Shown one piece after another: positions 22,718 through 30,626 of a stretch of 64,000 nucleotides of DNA (position 1 is its first letter; every line of letters begins with the position of its first letter). The position numbers and the translations under genes are program-made. A model generated the notes under the pieces. It did no database searches and was not told the origin of the DNA. It saw nothing but the letters and a program-made list of their open reading frames with translations. The stretch is from CAYNWH01 sp964400885 (GTDB lineage: Bacteria; Patescibacteriota; Patescibacteriia; CAIXNZ01), in NCBI GenBank assembly GCA_964400885.1, contig CAYNWH010000001.1:1-64000 (forward strand), read 5' to 3'.

Positions 22718-23335
22718 ATGCCCAAGGCCCAAAGCTCAAAGCTTATTATTACCATTTCCGGCGACCCGGGCAGCGGCAAATCAACGATTGCCAAAGAACT
22801 GGCTAAGAAATTGAAGGCCAAGCGTATTTATGTCGGCGAAATTCGAAGAAAGCTTGCCAAACAAAAAGGCCTGACTTTAGAACAATTAAACCAATATGCG
22901 CAAACCCATCCGGAAACTGATGTTGATATTGATAAAAAAGTAGCGAAGGAAGCTAGGCATCTCGCCAAAAAATATCCAGTCATTGTAGAAGGCCGTACTC
23001 AATTTCATTTTATTCCCGAATCATTCAAGCTCTATATAAAAGTTAATCTTAATGAAGCCACGAAAAGGATCTGGAAGGAAATGCAATCTAAAACTGCCAA
23101 AGCTGCCCGCAATGAAGGCAATATTAATTCTTTAGCTCAGCTTAAAAAATCCATTAAAGCAAGGATTGCCAATGATAAAAAAAGATACAAAAAATATTAC
23201 AATATAGACCATACTAAAAAATCTAATTATGACTTTGTCTTAGATACGACTAAACTGACAAAAAGACAGCAAATTAATAAAGTCTGGCAGAAAATAAAAG
23301 CCTTGACCCGCCGCTCAAGAGCGGCGCGGTCTTGA
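22718..23335 (+). CDS. P-loop kinase related to cytidylate kinases
   Basis: 205 residues. Walker A GDPGSGKST is at 15-23, followed by a helix and VGEIRRKLAKQKGLTLEQLNQYAQ, like the archaeal-type (d)CMP kinase family. VIVEGRTQFHFIP and the LID-like basic region (KKRYKKYYNID) fit a nucleoside monophosphate kinase. The phosphate acceptor is not certain. The last eight or so residues (RRSRAARS) are encoded by a GC-rich palindrome (about 23308-23334) that looks like a repeat inserted at the 3' end of the gene. No Shine-Dalgarno. Confidence 0.8.
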   Translation: MPKAQSSKLIITISGDPGSGKSTIAKELAKKLKAKRIYVGEIRRKLAKQKGLTLEQLNQYAQTHPETDVDIDKKVAKEARHLAKKYPVIVEGRTQFHFIPESFKLYIKVNLNEATKRIWKEMQSKTAKAARNEGNINSLAQLKKSIKARIANDKKRYKKYYNIDHTKKSNYDFVLDTTKLTKRQQINKVWQKIKALTRRSRAARS

Positions 23336-23337
23336 CG
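23303..23337. repeat. Palindrome overlapping the kinase C-terminus
   Basis: Core CCGCCGCTCAAGAGCGGCGCGG flanked by TTGAC and CTTGA-type bases, GC-rich in an AT-rich gene. It supplies the final codons and stop of the upstream kinase gene. Confidence 0.55.
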
Positions 23338-23372
23338 AATAAAATAAAATAAGCTAAAATAGATGATATCTT

Positions 23373-23463
23373 AAACACTAAATAATAACCACGAAAAACT
23401 CACGAAAAATTTAGTGTTTTTTGTGTCCCGAAGGGATCCCTTTGGGATAAAATTTTCGTGGTT
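23373..23463. repeat. Interleaved inverted repeats ahead of rplS
   Basis: AAACACTAAA (23373-23382) pairs with TTTAGTGTTT (23410-23419), and AACCACGAAAA (23387-23397) pairs with TTTTCGTGGTT (23453-23463). The two pairs cross each other. Inside the second lies the palindrome TCCCGAAGGG / CCCTTTGGGA (23426-23447). This ends 10 nt before the rplS start codon. Confidence 0.65.
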
Positions 23464-23473
23464 CAGCAACTAT

Positions 23474-23836
23474 ATGGCAAAATCTAAAAAGCAAGAAGAA
23501 AAAAAAATCATTGACAAGACAGAAGTTAAGCCAGGCATGATTATTCGTATACATCAAAAAATTAAGGATATCACCGCTAAGGGCGAAGAAAAAGAAAGGA
23601 TTCAGGTTTATGAAGGTCTGGTCATTGCCAGAAAACATGGCAAAGAAACTGGTTCTACAATCACGGTCAGAAAAATCAGCGAAGGCATTGGCGTAGAAAA
23701 AATTTTCCCTTTAAATTCTCCTCTTATCGATAAAATAGAATTGGTTGATCAAAAAGCAGTCAGACGATCAAAACTTTATTACACTCGAACTTATAAAAAG
23801 AGATTAAAATCAGTTACTGAAAAAAAAGCCAGATAA
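23474..23836 (+). CDS. rplS: Ribosomal protein bL19
   Basis: 120 residues from the ATG at 23474; the frame is open further upstream but that part lies in the palindromic repeat and does not match the family. Signatures of bL19 are RIQVYEGLVIARKHG, VRKISEGIGVEKIFPLNSP and the end of the fold VRRSKLYYTR. bL19 sits at the 30S-50S interface. A short Lys/Glu-rich N-terminal extension precedes the fold. No Shine-Dalgarno. The leader can form crossing hairpins (23373-23463), and a perfect terminator follows. Confidence 0.96.
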   Translation: MAKSKKQEEKKIIDKTEVKPGMIIRIHQKIKDITAKGEEKERIQVYEGLVIARKHGKETGSTITVRKISEGIGVEKIFPLNSPLIDKIELVDQKAVRRSKLYYTRTYKKRLKSVTEKKAR

Positions 23837-23840
23837 AAAG

Positions 23841-23868
23841 AAAAACGAGGCCGAGGCCTCGTTTTTAT
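23841..23868 (+). terminator. Terminator of rplS
   Basis: AAAACGAGGCC / GGCCTCGTTTT with a GA loop and a T run. Confidence 0.8.
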
Positions 23869-23891
23869 AATCTTGAAATAAGGAACGATGT

Positions 23892-24518
23892 TTAAATGGA
23901 GATTTTGAAACGCAAGCCCAGGTAATTATCACCGGCCAAATTCGGCGTTTCATTGTAAAACAGCCAGAGCTTGAACCGGTCCATCTGGACGAACGGTCCG
24001 TAAGCGAATTCCTGCGGCGAACTTTCTTCGTAAAGGCCGTAAATTTCCAGGTCCGCGCCCAGCCTCATCTTGTCTTTCAGACTGTAGCTGTACTCACTCA
24101 GGCTGTAATAGGCATGGGGCGGCAGAGCCGCGTCTTCGTCATGCGATGTGGCCAAAAAAGGCACGTAATAGTCGTACTCGGTGAAAAGATAATTCTTGTT
24201 CCCGACGTACTCCAGCCAGAGTGATGGCCCGACGCTCCAGCCGGACGGATCGTTCATGGTCATGAGAAGCGGGTAGATATTGACTTTGCCTGCTTTGATG
24301 ACTGGTCCGCCATAGCCGAAAAGGATGGGCCAGCCGCTGTTCAGATCGAACATGAAAATGCCGGCGGCATAGCCGCTGACCGTCTGCTGCTGATCGCCGA
24401 AGAAATGGTCCACGGAAATCTGCAGCTGCGAATCCGCGGCCAAATCATTGGCCCGAGCCTGGCCAGCCAGGCTGACCAGGAACAAACAAGCGATCATCAA
24501 GCTCATTACTTTCTTCAT
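23892..24518 (-). CDS. Secreted beta-rich protein, possibly barrel-like
   Basis: 208 residues. Signal peptide of about 23 residues (LFLVSLAGQARA, cleavage before ND). The mature part is a series of alternating aromatic/aliphatic strands (SVGPSLWLEYVG, YLFTEYDYYVPF, MRLGADLEIYGLY, FKLWLFYNE) ending in YLGLRFKISI, reminiscent of outer-membrane beta-barrels. That would be odd in a CPR cell, which should lack an outer membrane, so a soluble beta protein is possible. Codons are much GC-richer than in rplS next door. RBS AAGGAGG; promoter at 24572-24600. Confidence 0.75.
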   Translation of the reverse strand: MKKVMSLMIACLFLVSLAGQARANDLAADSQLQISVDHFFGDQQQTVSGYAAGIFMFDLNSGWPILFGYGGPVIKAGKVNIYPLLMTMNDPSGWSVGPSLWLEYVGNKNYLFTEYDYYVPFLATSHDEDAALPPHAYYSLSEYSYSLKDKMRLGADLEIYGLYEESSPQEFAYGPFVQMDRFKLWLFYNETPNLAGDNYLGLRFKISI

Positions 24519-24571
24519 TTAAGTTTCCTCCTTATTTTTTTTCAAAAATCTTGCCGACTATTCGACCTCAT

Positions 24572-24600
24572 AGTTTAGCAAATTTCCTCTATTTTGTCAA
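24572..24600 (-). promoter_or_regulatory. Promoter of the beta-rich secreted protein
   Basis: TTGACA (24600-24595), 17-nt spacer ending TGC, TAAACT (24577-24572). The short leader ends TTTTTGAAAAAAAATAAGG, similar to the pre-RBS stretch of the leaders at 42.9 and 45.1 kb. Confidence 0.7.
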
Positions 24601-24614
24601 TGTAACAAGCGGAG

Positions 24615-25196
24615 TTAATGACGTTTATCAACTAAATCCAGACAAAATTGTTTTTGCCAGGGATCTTTCACTTCCTCAACAAAACACTGAGCAATTTCCA
24701 AGTCTCCTTGCCACTGGTAACCGTATTCAGGAGCTAAAGGGCACAGCTCATTCATGTTGGAAATAGATATTGCTCTGACAGTCTGAGTTTGGCCAGCAAT
24801 CAGAAAAGGCAGCTTAAAGTTTGAGGTAATACAGGCGCTGACCGCTGCCTGAAACTGCCTGGACTTGGTATCGGTACCAACAAGAAATTTTTTGACTGAT
24901 CGTTTGTCTGCTGGCAAATAAAATTTGGCTTTGTACGCCACATTATTTACCAATCCGACCAAGGTGACTTTTTCGTAAAGAACAACATAGCGCTCACCAG
25001 GTCCCCACCAATCAGCCAACCATTCACCGAAACTCAGCTTAGGCCTAATTTCCTGTTTGGCATAATCAAAAGTTATGCCATCGGTAGTGTGCTCATAAGT
25101 AATAAGCAGCATCCCCAGGATCAAACCCATCAAAACTAGAACAAGGACTAACCCAGCCCTTTTCGGTTCACTCAAATGTTGCCACCAGTTTCTCAT
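24615..25196 (-). CDS. Hypothetical membrane-anchored protein
   Basis: 193 residues. After a short basic N-terminus (MRNWWQHLSEPKRAG) there is one transmembrane helix (about 14-33, LVLVLVLMGLILGMLLI); the rest would face outside, with four Cys (ACITS, ELCPLA, AQCFVEE, QFCLDL) that could form two disulfides. I recognise no domain. Its start overlaps the stop of the upstream 72-aa gene by 4 nt (ATGA) and the RBS is GGAGGGG-like, so the two are coupled. Part of a block of unknown small membrane proteins. Confidence 0.75.
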   Translation of the reverse strand: MRNWWQHLSEPKRAGLVLVLVLMGLILGMLLITYEHTTDGITFDYAKQEIRPKLSFGEWLADWWGPGERYVVLYEKVTLVGLVNNVAYKAKFYLPADKRSVKKFLVGTDTKSRQFQAAVSACITSNFKLPFLIAGQTQTVRAISISNMNELCPLAPEYGYQWQGDLEIAQCFVEEVKDPWQKQFCLDLVDKRH

Positions 25197-25411
25197 TTTC
25201 CCCTCCTTTTTTCAGATATTGCTATCCACTTATCCAATAGAATAAGGAAGCCGTTAAATAGCATTATCGTTAAAAAAATCTTACCAGCCAAGGATGAAAA
25301 ATCCTCTGCATTTTCGATAATTAAAGGAACAGTACTGCCCCCAAAAGCCAGCAAAGAAAAAAATAACACTTTTTCCAAAAACCCTTGTAGCTTTTTGAAT
25401 TTTTCTTTCAT
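25193..25411 (-). CDS. Small membrane protein, 72 aa
   Basis: Two hydrophobic segments (about 15-31, VLFFSLLAFGGSTVPLI, and 44-59, IFLTIMLFNGFLILL) between basic ends. RBS AGGAGGGG 6 nt before ATG. Overlaps the start of the 193-aa gene by 4 nt. Unknown family; a membrane partner of its neighbour is a reasonable guess. Confidence 0.65.
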   Translation of the reverse strand: MKEKFKKLQGFLEKVLFFSLLAFGGSTVPLIIENAEDFSSLAGKIFLTIMLFNGFLILLDKWIAISEKRRGK

Positions 25412-25436
25412 CAGATCCCCTCCTTATTTCGTCAAG

Positions 25437-25510
25437 TTTTCTAAAACTCACCATCGTCCGCCATAGCTCAAAGAGCGAAGGCAGACCAAGTCTTGATGGG
25501 CTTTAGAAAA
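25437..25510. repeat. Nested palindromic element
   Basis: Outer arms TTTTCTAAA (25437-25445) and TTTAGAAAA (25502-25510), second arms CCATC / GATGG, and a GC-rich core with GTCCGCCATAGCTC and GAGCGAAGGC. It separates the 66-aa and 72-aa genes. Confidence 0.6.
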
Positions 25511-25531
25511 TAGGGATGATTACTCATCCCT
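25505..25531 (-). terminator. Terminator of the 66-aa gene
   Basis: AGGGATGA / TCATCCCT stem with ATTTTCT after it on the minus strand; the stem overlaps the stop codon. Confidence 0.55.
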
Positions 25532-25720
25532 GAAATTTGTTTTGTCTTCGGGCACAAAAAGCACTAGACTGAAAAATAAAACCGCCAAAAACGATATTAC
25601 ATAGACCACAAAGCCAATGACAAAGAGGGAATAATTACAAATGCCATACTGCATAAGTAATCTTCCACTAACCAGCCCTATGACAGAGAAAATCAACAGT
25701 ATCTTAAGAACTTTTTTCAT
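25520..25720 (-). CDS. Small two-helix membrane protein, 66 aa
   Basis: Two transmembrane segments: about 5-22 (LKILLIFSVIGLVSGRLL) and 30-54 (YSLFVIGFVVYVISFLAVLFF). Only a weak AAGG precedes the ATG, but the start overlaps the stop of the 60-aa gene by 4 nt, so translation is probably coupled. Unknown family. Confidence 0.6.
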   Translation of the reverse strand: MKKVLKILLIFSVIGLVSGRLLMQYGICNYSLFVIGFVVYVISFLAVLFFSLVLFVPEDKTNFRDE

Positions 25721-25899
25721 TTCTTTACCTTCTTTTTAAAGTTCAATTTACCTTTAAGCCATTTCAAAGTTCGGTTAAATTCGTCACTTAATAGGTAAGA
25801 AATCACATGAGCTGGAATTGCAACCATCAGTACAGGTATAAGACCATACACAAAAAAGATAAGAATCAAACATAAAAAACCAGCGATAAGTTCATTCAT
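25717..25899 (-). CDS. Small membrane protein, 60 aa
   Basis: A long hydrophobic stretch (about 4-32, one or two helices) and a basic C-terminal tail (KWLKGKLNFKKKVKK). RBS AAGGAGG about 8 nt before ATG. Follows the 200-aa gene by 1 nt and overlaps the 66-aa gene by 4 nt. Unknown. Confidence 0.6.
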   Translation of the reverse strand: MNELIAGFLCLILIFFVYGLIPVLMVAIPAHVISYLLSDEFNRTLKWLKGKLNFKKKVKK

Positions 25900-25900
25900 T

Positions 25901-26503
25901 TCAGGCCTCCTTCTTTTTACAGTTAATTTCTGCCAAATATCCCTGAAATTCCTGCCACTTCTTCTGTTCTGCGGAAGTTATGGAATCAAAATCAACCAGT
26001 GTCTGAATTAGCTCAATTGCGTCTAGCTTTTCAACAATCCTCAAGCACTCGTTGTAACCGTCCTCAATATAAAATTCAGGCGGTTCGGCTAAAACATAGC
26101 TGACAATTTTTTGCAGCAGTTTTATTTTATCCTTTTCGTCAGGGCAGGTAATTTCCAGGCAAAGGATCTGAATTGCTGTCAGATTGAGGATCTCGCGCTT
26201 GGTGAATTTTTCATCCTTTATTGCTTTGCCCAAAATATCACATGCTTCCCAATCAACAACAATGAGCGCGAATTGTTCCAAATAAGTCGCCCCAAAATCA
26301 CGGTCATTGATTTCAAAATCCTTGAAAAAATTGGAAATCAGAAACTCGGCAAGTTCAGCCTGAATTTCCTGAGGGATTTCTACACGCCTAAGGCACATAA
26401 GAATATCCCAGAAACTTAGCCGAATCTCATCGTCCTTAAAAAACTTAAGCAACAATTCCATGAAAAGCCGATGCACCGAAATTTTCTCCAGTTTTTCTGC
26501 CAT
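25901..26503 (-). CDS. Hypothetical helical protein, 200 aa
   Basis: All-helical, acidic protein with no signal or membrane segment. Helices such as HRLFMELLLKFF, IQAELAEFLISNFF and IVSYVLAEPPEF are arranged like a helical-repeat scaffold, but no repeat is clear. First gene of a four- or five-gene minus-strand operon whose other members are membrane proteins. RBS AAAGGAGAAAG; promoter TTGACA-N17-TAGTAT (26537-26565). Function unknown. Confidence 0.7.
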   Translation of the reverse strand: MAEKLEKISVHRLFMELLLKFFKDDEIRLSFWDILMCLRRVEIPQEIQAELAEFLISNFFKDFEINDRDFGATYLEQFALIVVDWEACDILGKAIKDEKFTKREILNLTAIQILCLEITCPDEKDKIKLLQKIVSYVLAEPPEFYIEDGYNECLRIVEKLDAIELIQTLVDFDSITSAEQKKWQEFQGYLAEINCKKKEA

Positions 26504-26536
26504 AACTTTCTCCTTTCAATGTACGAATAATAGCTT

Positions 26537-26565
26537 ATACTATCATACATTTTAAATTATGTCAA
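26537..26565 (-). promoter_or_regulatory. Promoter of the small membrane-protein operon
   Basis: TTGACA (26565-26560), 17-nt spacer, TAGTAT (26542-26537). Confidence 0.65.
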
Positions 26566-26635
26566 TATATTTATATCAAAAAAAAAGCCAAAGTAAGCAT
26601 AATTAGCCAATTTTTAATATTTCTTATCAAAAATA

Positions 26636-26664
26636 TTGACAAATCAAGATAGACATGATATACT
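26636..26664 (+). promoter_or_regulatory. Promoter of the TrmB-like regulator gene
   Basis: TTGACA (26636-26641), 17-nt spacer, TATACT (26659-26664). About 95 nt of leader follow. Confidence 0.75.
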
Positions 26665-26686
26665 TAAAATATTAATTTCTTTATAG

Positions 26687-26753
26687 CGGGTAGCCAAGAG
26701 CCCCTGCTCTTGGCACAAAATTCACGAATGGAGCAGGGGCTCCATTCTACCCG
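26687..26753 (+). repeat. Nested palindrome in the TrmB leader with two alternative folds
   Basis: Outer arms CGGGTAG (26687-26693) / CTACCCG (26747-26753). Inside are two local hairpins, CCAAGAGC / GCTCTTGG (26694-26713) and GAATGGAGC / GCTCCATTC (26726-26747). GAGCCCCTGCTC (26698-26709) is also a perfect complement of GAGCAGGGGCTC (26731-26742), so one long hairpin competes with two short ones. Confidence 0.7.
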
Positions 26754-26765
26754 TTTTCAAAAACT

Positions 26766-27521
26766 ATGGACGACAAACTATCACAATTACTTCAAAACAT
26801 TGGCTTTACTGAAAAAGAAGCCCTGGTTTATCTTGCTTTAATGGCATTAGGCAGCGGCACCGTGACTGATATTGCTCAGAGAGCTAAACTTAAACGTTCT
26901 ATTATTTACATACTTTTAGAAGGGCTCATTAAAAGAGGTTATGTTTCAGAATTACCTGAAACAAAAATTAACCGCTATATTGCGGCTGAACCCACAAAAA
27001 TTCTAAATGATTTGAGAAATAAAACTACTGAGTTTAAAAACTTACTGCCCTCTTTATTAGCTGTTTACAATAAACCTACCTGGAAACCAAAAATAAATTA
27101 TTTTGAAGGCAAAGATGCAATAATCAGCGTTTATAGACGAACAGAATTAGCCAAAGAAGCCTATTATATTACTAATATTGAGGCCCTCGCCCAATATATG
27201 CCTGAAGAAATTGAACGTTGGATAGATTATTTCCAAAATAAAATATCTCCCGCTACCAAATGTAAACAAATTCTTTCAGATACCCCTAAGGCTAGGGATT
27301 TTGCTAAAAAAGCCCAGAGTAAAAATGTCCAATTTGAATTTTTGCCAAAAAATTATGACATGAATGTAGACATCTCCTTATTTGACAATCAAGTTGCTTT
27401 AACATCATTAAAAGAACATCTTTTTATTGTTGTCATTGAGTCCAAAGCTCTTTATAATTCCATGAAAACAATTTTTGATTTACTGTGGCAACAAGGCATT
27501 AAATTAGAAGATTTAAAATAA
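26766..27521 (+). CDS. TrmB-family transcriptional regulator
   Basis: 251 residues. An N-terminal winged helix-turn-helix (about 1-75) has the TrmB signature: LQNIGFTEKEALVYLALMALGSGTVTDIAQRAKLKRSIIY is the start, followed by LEGLIKRGYVSE. The C-terminal part (about 100-250) resembles the sensor half of CPR and archaeal TrmB-like proteins (YFEGKDAIISVYRR). Likely a DNA-binding regulator responding to an unknown ligand. No Shine-Dalgarno; the leader holds the palindrome at 26687-26753, which could be structural or regulatory. It converges with uvrA. Confidence 0.88.
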   Translation: MDDKLSQLLQNIGFTEKEALVYLALMALGSGTVTDIAQRAKLKRSIIYILLEGLIKRGYVSELPETKINRYIAAEPTKILNDLRNKTTEFKNLLPSLLAVYNKPTWKPKINYFEGKDAIISVYRRTELAKEAYYITNIEALAQYMPEEIERWIDYFQNKISPATKCKQILSDTPKARDFAKKAQSKNVQFEFLPKNYDMNVDISLFDNQVALTSLKEHLFIVVIESKALYNSMKTIFDLLWQQGIKLEDLK

Positions 27522-27617
27522 ATTGAAATAAAAAATCAGCGCATGTTTTTAACATGTAGGGACAGAGCAATGTTCTGTCCCTACAAAATAAATTTTGTGC
27601 TGATTTTTTATTTCAAT
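27522..27617. terminator. Bidirectional terminator with a palindrome in its loop
   Basis: Arms at 27522-27543 and 27596-27617 pair over 22 nt with one mismatch (ATTGAAATAAAAAATCAGC is the start of the first arm). Their A/T runs fit termination in both directions. The loop contains two more hairpins, CATGTT / AACATG and TAGGGACAGA / TCTGTCCCTA (27557-27583). The second arm includes the uvrA stop region. Confidence 0.7.
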
Positions 27618-30463
27618 AATTTTTTCAAAAATTGTCCAGTATAACTTGATTTAACTTTCACAATATCTTTGGGTGTCCCTTGGGCTACAATTTTGCCGCC
27701 TTTTTCACCGCCTTCTGGTCCCATATCAATCACCCAGTCAGCCTGTTTAATCACATCTAGATTATGTTCAATAATTAAAACCGTATTGCCTTTATCAACT
27801 AATTTATGCAAAACGCCTAATAAGCGGTTAATATCATCAAAATGCAAACCAGTTGTTGGCTCATCAAGAATATATAAAGTCTTGCCAGTCGCCCGGCGTG
27901 AAAGTTCAGTAGCCAATTTTACTCTTTGCGCTTCACCTCCAGATAAAGTAGTAGCTGGCTGGCCTAATTTAATATAGCCTAAACCTACGTCATATAAAGT
28001 TGCTAATTTCTCATGAATAATCGGCACATCAACAAAAAATCTTTTTGCCTCTTCTACTGGCATGTCCAAAATATTAGCAATATTTTTGTCTTTATAATGG
28101 ATTTCTAAAGCTTCTTTAACATAACGCGTGCCGTGGCACTCTTCGCACTCCACATAAACATCGGGCAAAAACTGCATTTCAATTTTAACTAAACCTTCGC
28201 CAGCGCAAGTCTCGCAACGGCCGCCGACTACATTAAAACTAAATTTACCAGCATCAAATCCGCGCATTTTAGCCTCGGGAATTTGCGTAAACAAATCGCG
28301 TATATAGGTGAAAACGCCTGTATAGGTTGCGGGATTAGAACGCGGCGTGCGACCAATTGGCGACTGGTCAACTGTAATTACTTTATCAAGATTGCTAATG
28401 CCGACAATTTCTTTGTGAGCCGCTGGCTGTTCTTTTGCCCGATAAAAATGCTTGGCTAAAGCGCGAGAAAGGATATCAGTCACCAAAGTTGATTTGCCAG
28501 AGCCAGACACGCCAGAAACTGCAATAAATTTGCCTAAGGGAAATTTAACATCAATATCTTTCAAGTTATTAGCAGTCGCCCCTTTTACTACTAAAAATTT
28601 ATTATTACCTCTACGATAATTTTCCCGCGTCTCAATTTTATATTTGCCAGAAAGATACAAACCAGTTAAAGATTCTTTATTTTTTTTAATTTTTTCAATT
28701 GGGCCAATATCAACAATTTTGCCGCCATATTCACCAGCACCCGGACCCATATCAATCACCACATCAGCTGCTTCCATAATTGCCTGATCATGCTCAACCA
28801 CAATCACTGTATTGCCCATATCTCTTAATTTCTTCAAGGTTTCAATTAAGCGATGATTGTCTCGCTGATGCAAGCCAATTGAAGGTTCATCTAAAACATA
28901 AATAATTTCTGTTAAGGAAGAGGATATCTGTTTTGCCAAACGGATGCGTTGCGCTTCACCGCCAGCCAAGGTCGTAGCACTGCGATCTAAAGTTAAATAA
29001 TCAAGAGAAACAGCAATCAAATATTCCAAGCGACGTTTAACTTCGCGGATTAATTGTTCAGCTATTTTATATTCCTTTTCTGTCAAGCCTAATTTTTTGC
29101 CATTTTTAGCATCTTTTTCTATAGCAGCAAAAAAATCAAAAATTGCTTGCAGATTCAAGTTAACCAAATCCGCAATATTTTTATCTAAAATAGTCACAGC
29201 CAAACTTTCCGGCTTTAATCTTTTGCCCTGGCAAGTCGGGCAAACAATTTCTTGCATATAATCTTCAATTTCTTTTTGCACATAATCAGAATCCGTTTCT
29301 CTGTATTTCTTTTCCAAAAAAGGAATAATGCCTTCAAACTGATATTTTTTGCCGCCAATTTCATATTCTTCTTCGCCTGTGCCATATAAAATCAAATTCA
29401 AATCCTCCTTTTTCATCTTATTAACTGCTTTATTCAATGGCACTTTATGCACTTTGGCTACAATTGTAATAATTTTATGCTGCAAGGGCTGATTAGAAGT
29501 TAAACGAGTCCAAACCTTAATCGCTCCCTGTTCAATAGTTAAACGCGGATTAAAAACTACTAATTCGGGATCAATTTCCAAACGCACTCCCAAGCCCATA
29601 CATTTAGGGCAAGCCCCGACTGGTGAATTAAAAGAAAAACTGCGCAACTCAATCTCGGGTAAATTTACATCACATTTAGGGCAATGCAAATGTTGAGAAT
29701 AAGTATATTCTTGCTGATTATCTTTGCGTAAAATTTTAACCATGCCATTGGCCAAATCCAAGGATTGTTTTATTGCTAAATATAACGGACTTTGCGCTAA
29801 TTTTTCCGGCCTGACTCGCTCCACAAAAACATGATCAATCACTACATCCAAATCATGCTCTTTCTCTTCATTAATAAGCAAATCTTCTAATTCTTTAATG
29901 CTGTAAATTTTTTTGTCTAACCTCAGTTGATAAAAATTAGCTTTTTTCATTTTTTTAATCAAATGATCTAGCTTGCCTTTTTTACCAATCACAATCGGAG
30001 ACAAAATAGTCACTCTCGTTTGCTTCGGCATTTCTAAAATTTTTTCAATAATCTGCTCTATGCCTAATTTTTTTATTTCCTGGCCGCAAACCGGACAATG
30101 GACATGACCAATTCTGGCAAATAAAAGACGAAGATAATCATAAATCTCCGTAATTGTACCTACTGTTGAGCGGGGATTATTTGAAGTTGATTTTTGATCA
30201 ATGGCAATCACGGGCGAAAGTCCTTCAATTTGATCGACATCAGGTTTATCCATTACGCCAATAAACTGCCGGGCATAAGATGATAAACTTTCAACATACT
30301 GCCTCTGCCCTTCAGCAAAAATAGTATCAAAAGCCAAAGAAGATTTACCGCAACCAGAAAGACCCGTAATAACTACAAATTTATTTTTTGGAATTTCAAC
30401 ATTAATGTTTTTTAAATTATGAACTCTAGCGCCTTTGATAATGATTTTGTCTCTTTTAATCAT
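27608..30463 (-). CDS. uvrA: Excinuclease ABC subunit A
   Basis: 951 residues, the damage-recognition ATPase of nucleotide excision repair. Two ABC ATPase modules: Walker A GLSGCGKSSL at 34-43 and a second GVSGSGKSTL; ABC signatures LAGGEAQRIRLA and LSGGEAQRVKLA; Walker B VLDEPSIGLHQRD and ILDEPTTGLHFDD. Zinc modules include CPVCGQE, CPKCDVNLPE, CPTCQGKRL and CETCAGEG...CEECHG. Full length. ATG without Shine-Dalgarno. uvrB and uvrC are not in the window. Confidence 0.98.
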   Translation of the reverse strand: MIKRDKIIIKGARVHNLKNINVEIPKNKFVVITGLSGCGKSSLAFDTIFAEGQRQYVESLSSYARQFIGVMDKPDVDQIEGLSPVIAIDQKSTSNNPRSTVGTITEIYDYLRLLFARIGHVHCPVCGQEIKKLGIEQIIEKILEMPKQTRVTILSPIVIGKKGKLDHLIKKMKKANFYQLRLDKKIYSIKELEDLLINEEKEHDLDVVIDHVFVERVRPEKLAQSPLYLAIKQSLDLANGMVKILRKDNQQEYTYSQHLHCPKCDVNLPEIELRSFSFNSPVGACPKCMGLGVRLEIDPELVVFNPRLTIEQGAIKVWTRLTSNQPLQHKIITIVAKVHKVPLNKAVNKMKKEDLNLILYGTGEEEYEIGGKKYQFEGIIPFLEKKYRETDSDYVQKEIEDYMQEIVCPTCQGKRLKPESLAVTILDKNIADLVNLNLQAIFDFFAAIEKDAKNGKKLGLTEKEYKIAEQLIREVKRRLEYLIAVSLDYLTLDRSATTLAGGEAQRIRLAKQISSSLTEIIYVLDEPSIGLHQRDNHRLIETLKKLRDMGNTVIVVEHDQAIMEAADVVIDMGPGAGEYGGKIVDIGPIEKIKKNKESLTGLYLSGKYKIETRENYRRGNNKFLVVKGATANNLKDIDVKFPLGKFIAVSGVSGSGKSTLVTDILSRALAKHFYRAKEQPAAHKEIVGISNLDKVITVDQSPIGRTPRSNPATYTGVFTYIRDLFTQIPEAKMRGFDAGKFSFNVVGGRCETCAGEGLVKIEMQFLPDVYVECEECHGTRYVKEALEIHYKDKNIANILDMPVEEAKRFFVDVPIIHEKLATLYDVGLGYIKLGQPATTLSGGEAQRVKLATELSRRATGKTLYILDEPTTGLHFDDINRLLGVLHKLVDKGNTVLIIEHNLDVIKQADWVIDMGPEGGEKGGKIVAQGTPKDIVKVKSSYTGQFLKKLLK

Positions 30464-30620
30464 AATGGAATAGTTAGAGTTTTAGAATTTTAGATTATAG
30501 AATTTTGGTACTAAAACGCTATAATGCCGAAACTCTAAAATGCTTAAATTAAAAAGCATGAATTAGTAACATTGTAGCACTGCCAGATAATCAGGTCAAG
30601 GGGGAAAGCCTAAATAGCGC
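30464..30620. repeat. Low-complexity TTTTAGAATTTTAG-type spacer
   Basis: AT-rich spacer before uvrA, with degenerate repeats of TTTAGAATTTTAG and CTAAAATGC that can pair around GGTACTAAAAC. A similar stretch lies between porB and porA (31573-31640). No gene. Confidence 0.5.
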
Positions 30621-30626
30621 ATTAAA

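Noticed and set aside
23414..23473. N-terminal extension of bL19
   Set aside because: The 20 residues are encoded within the palindromic repeat and do not match the family; ATG at 23474 is the sensible start.
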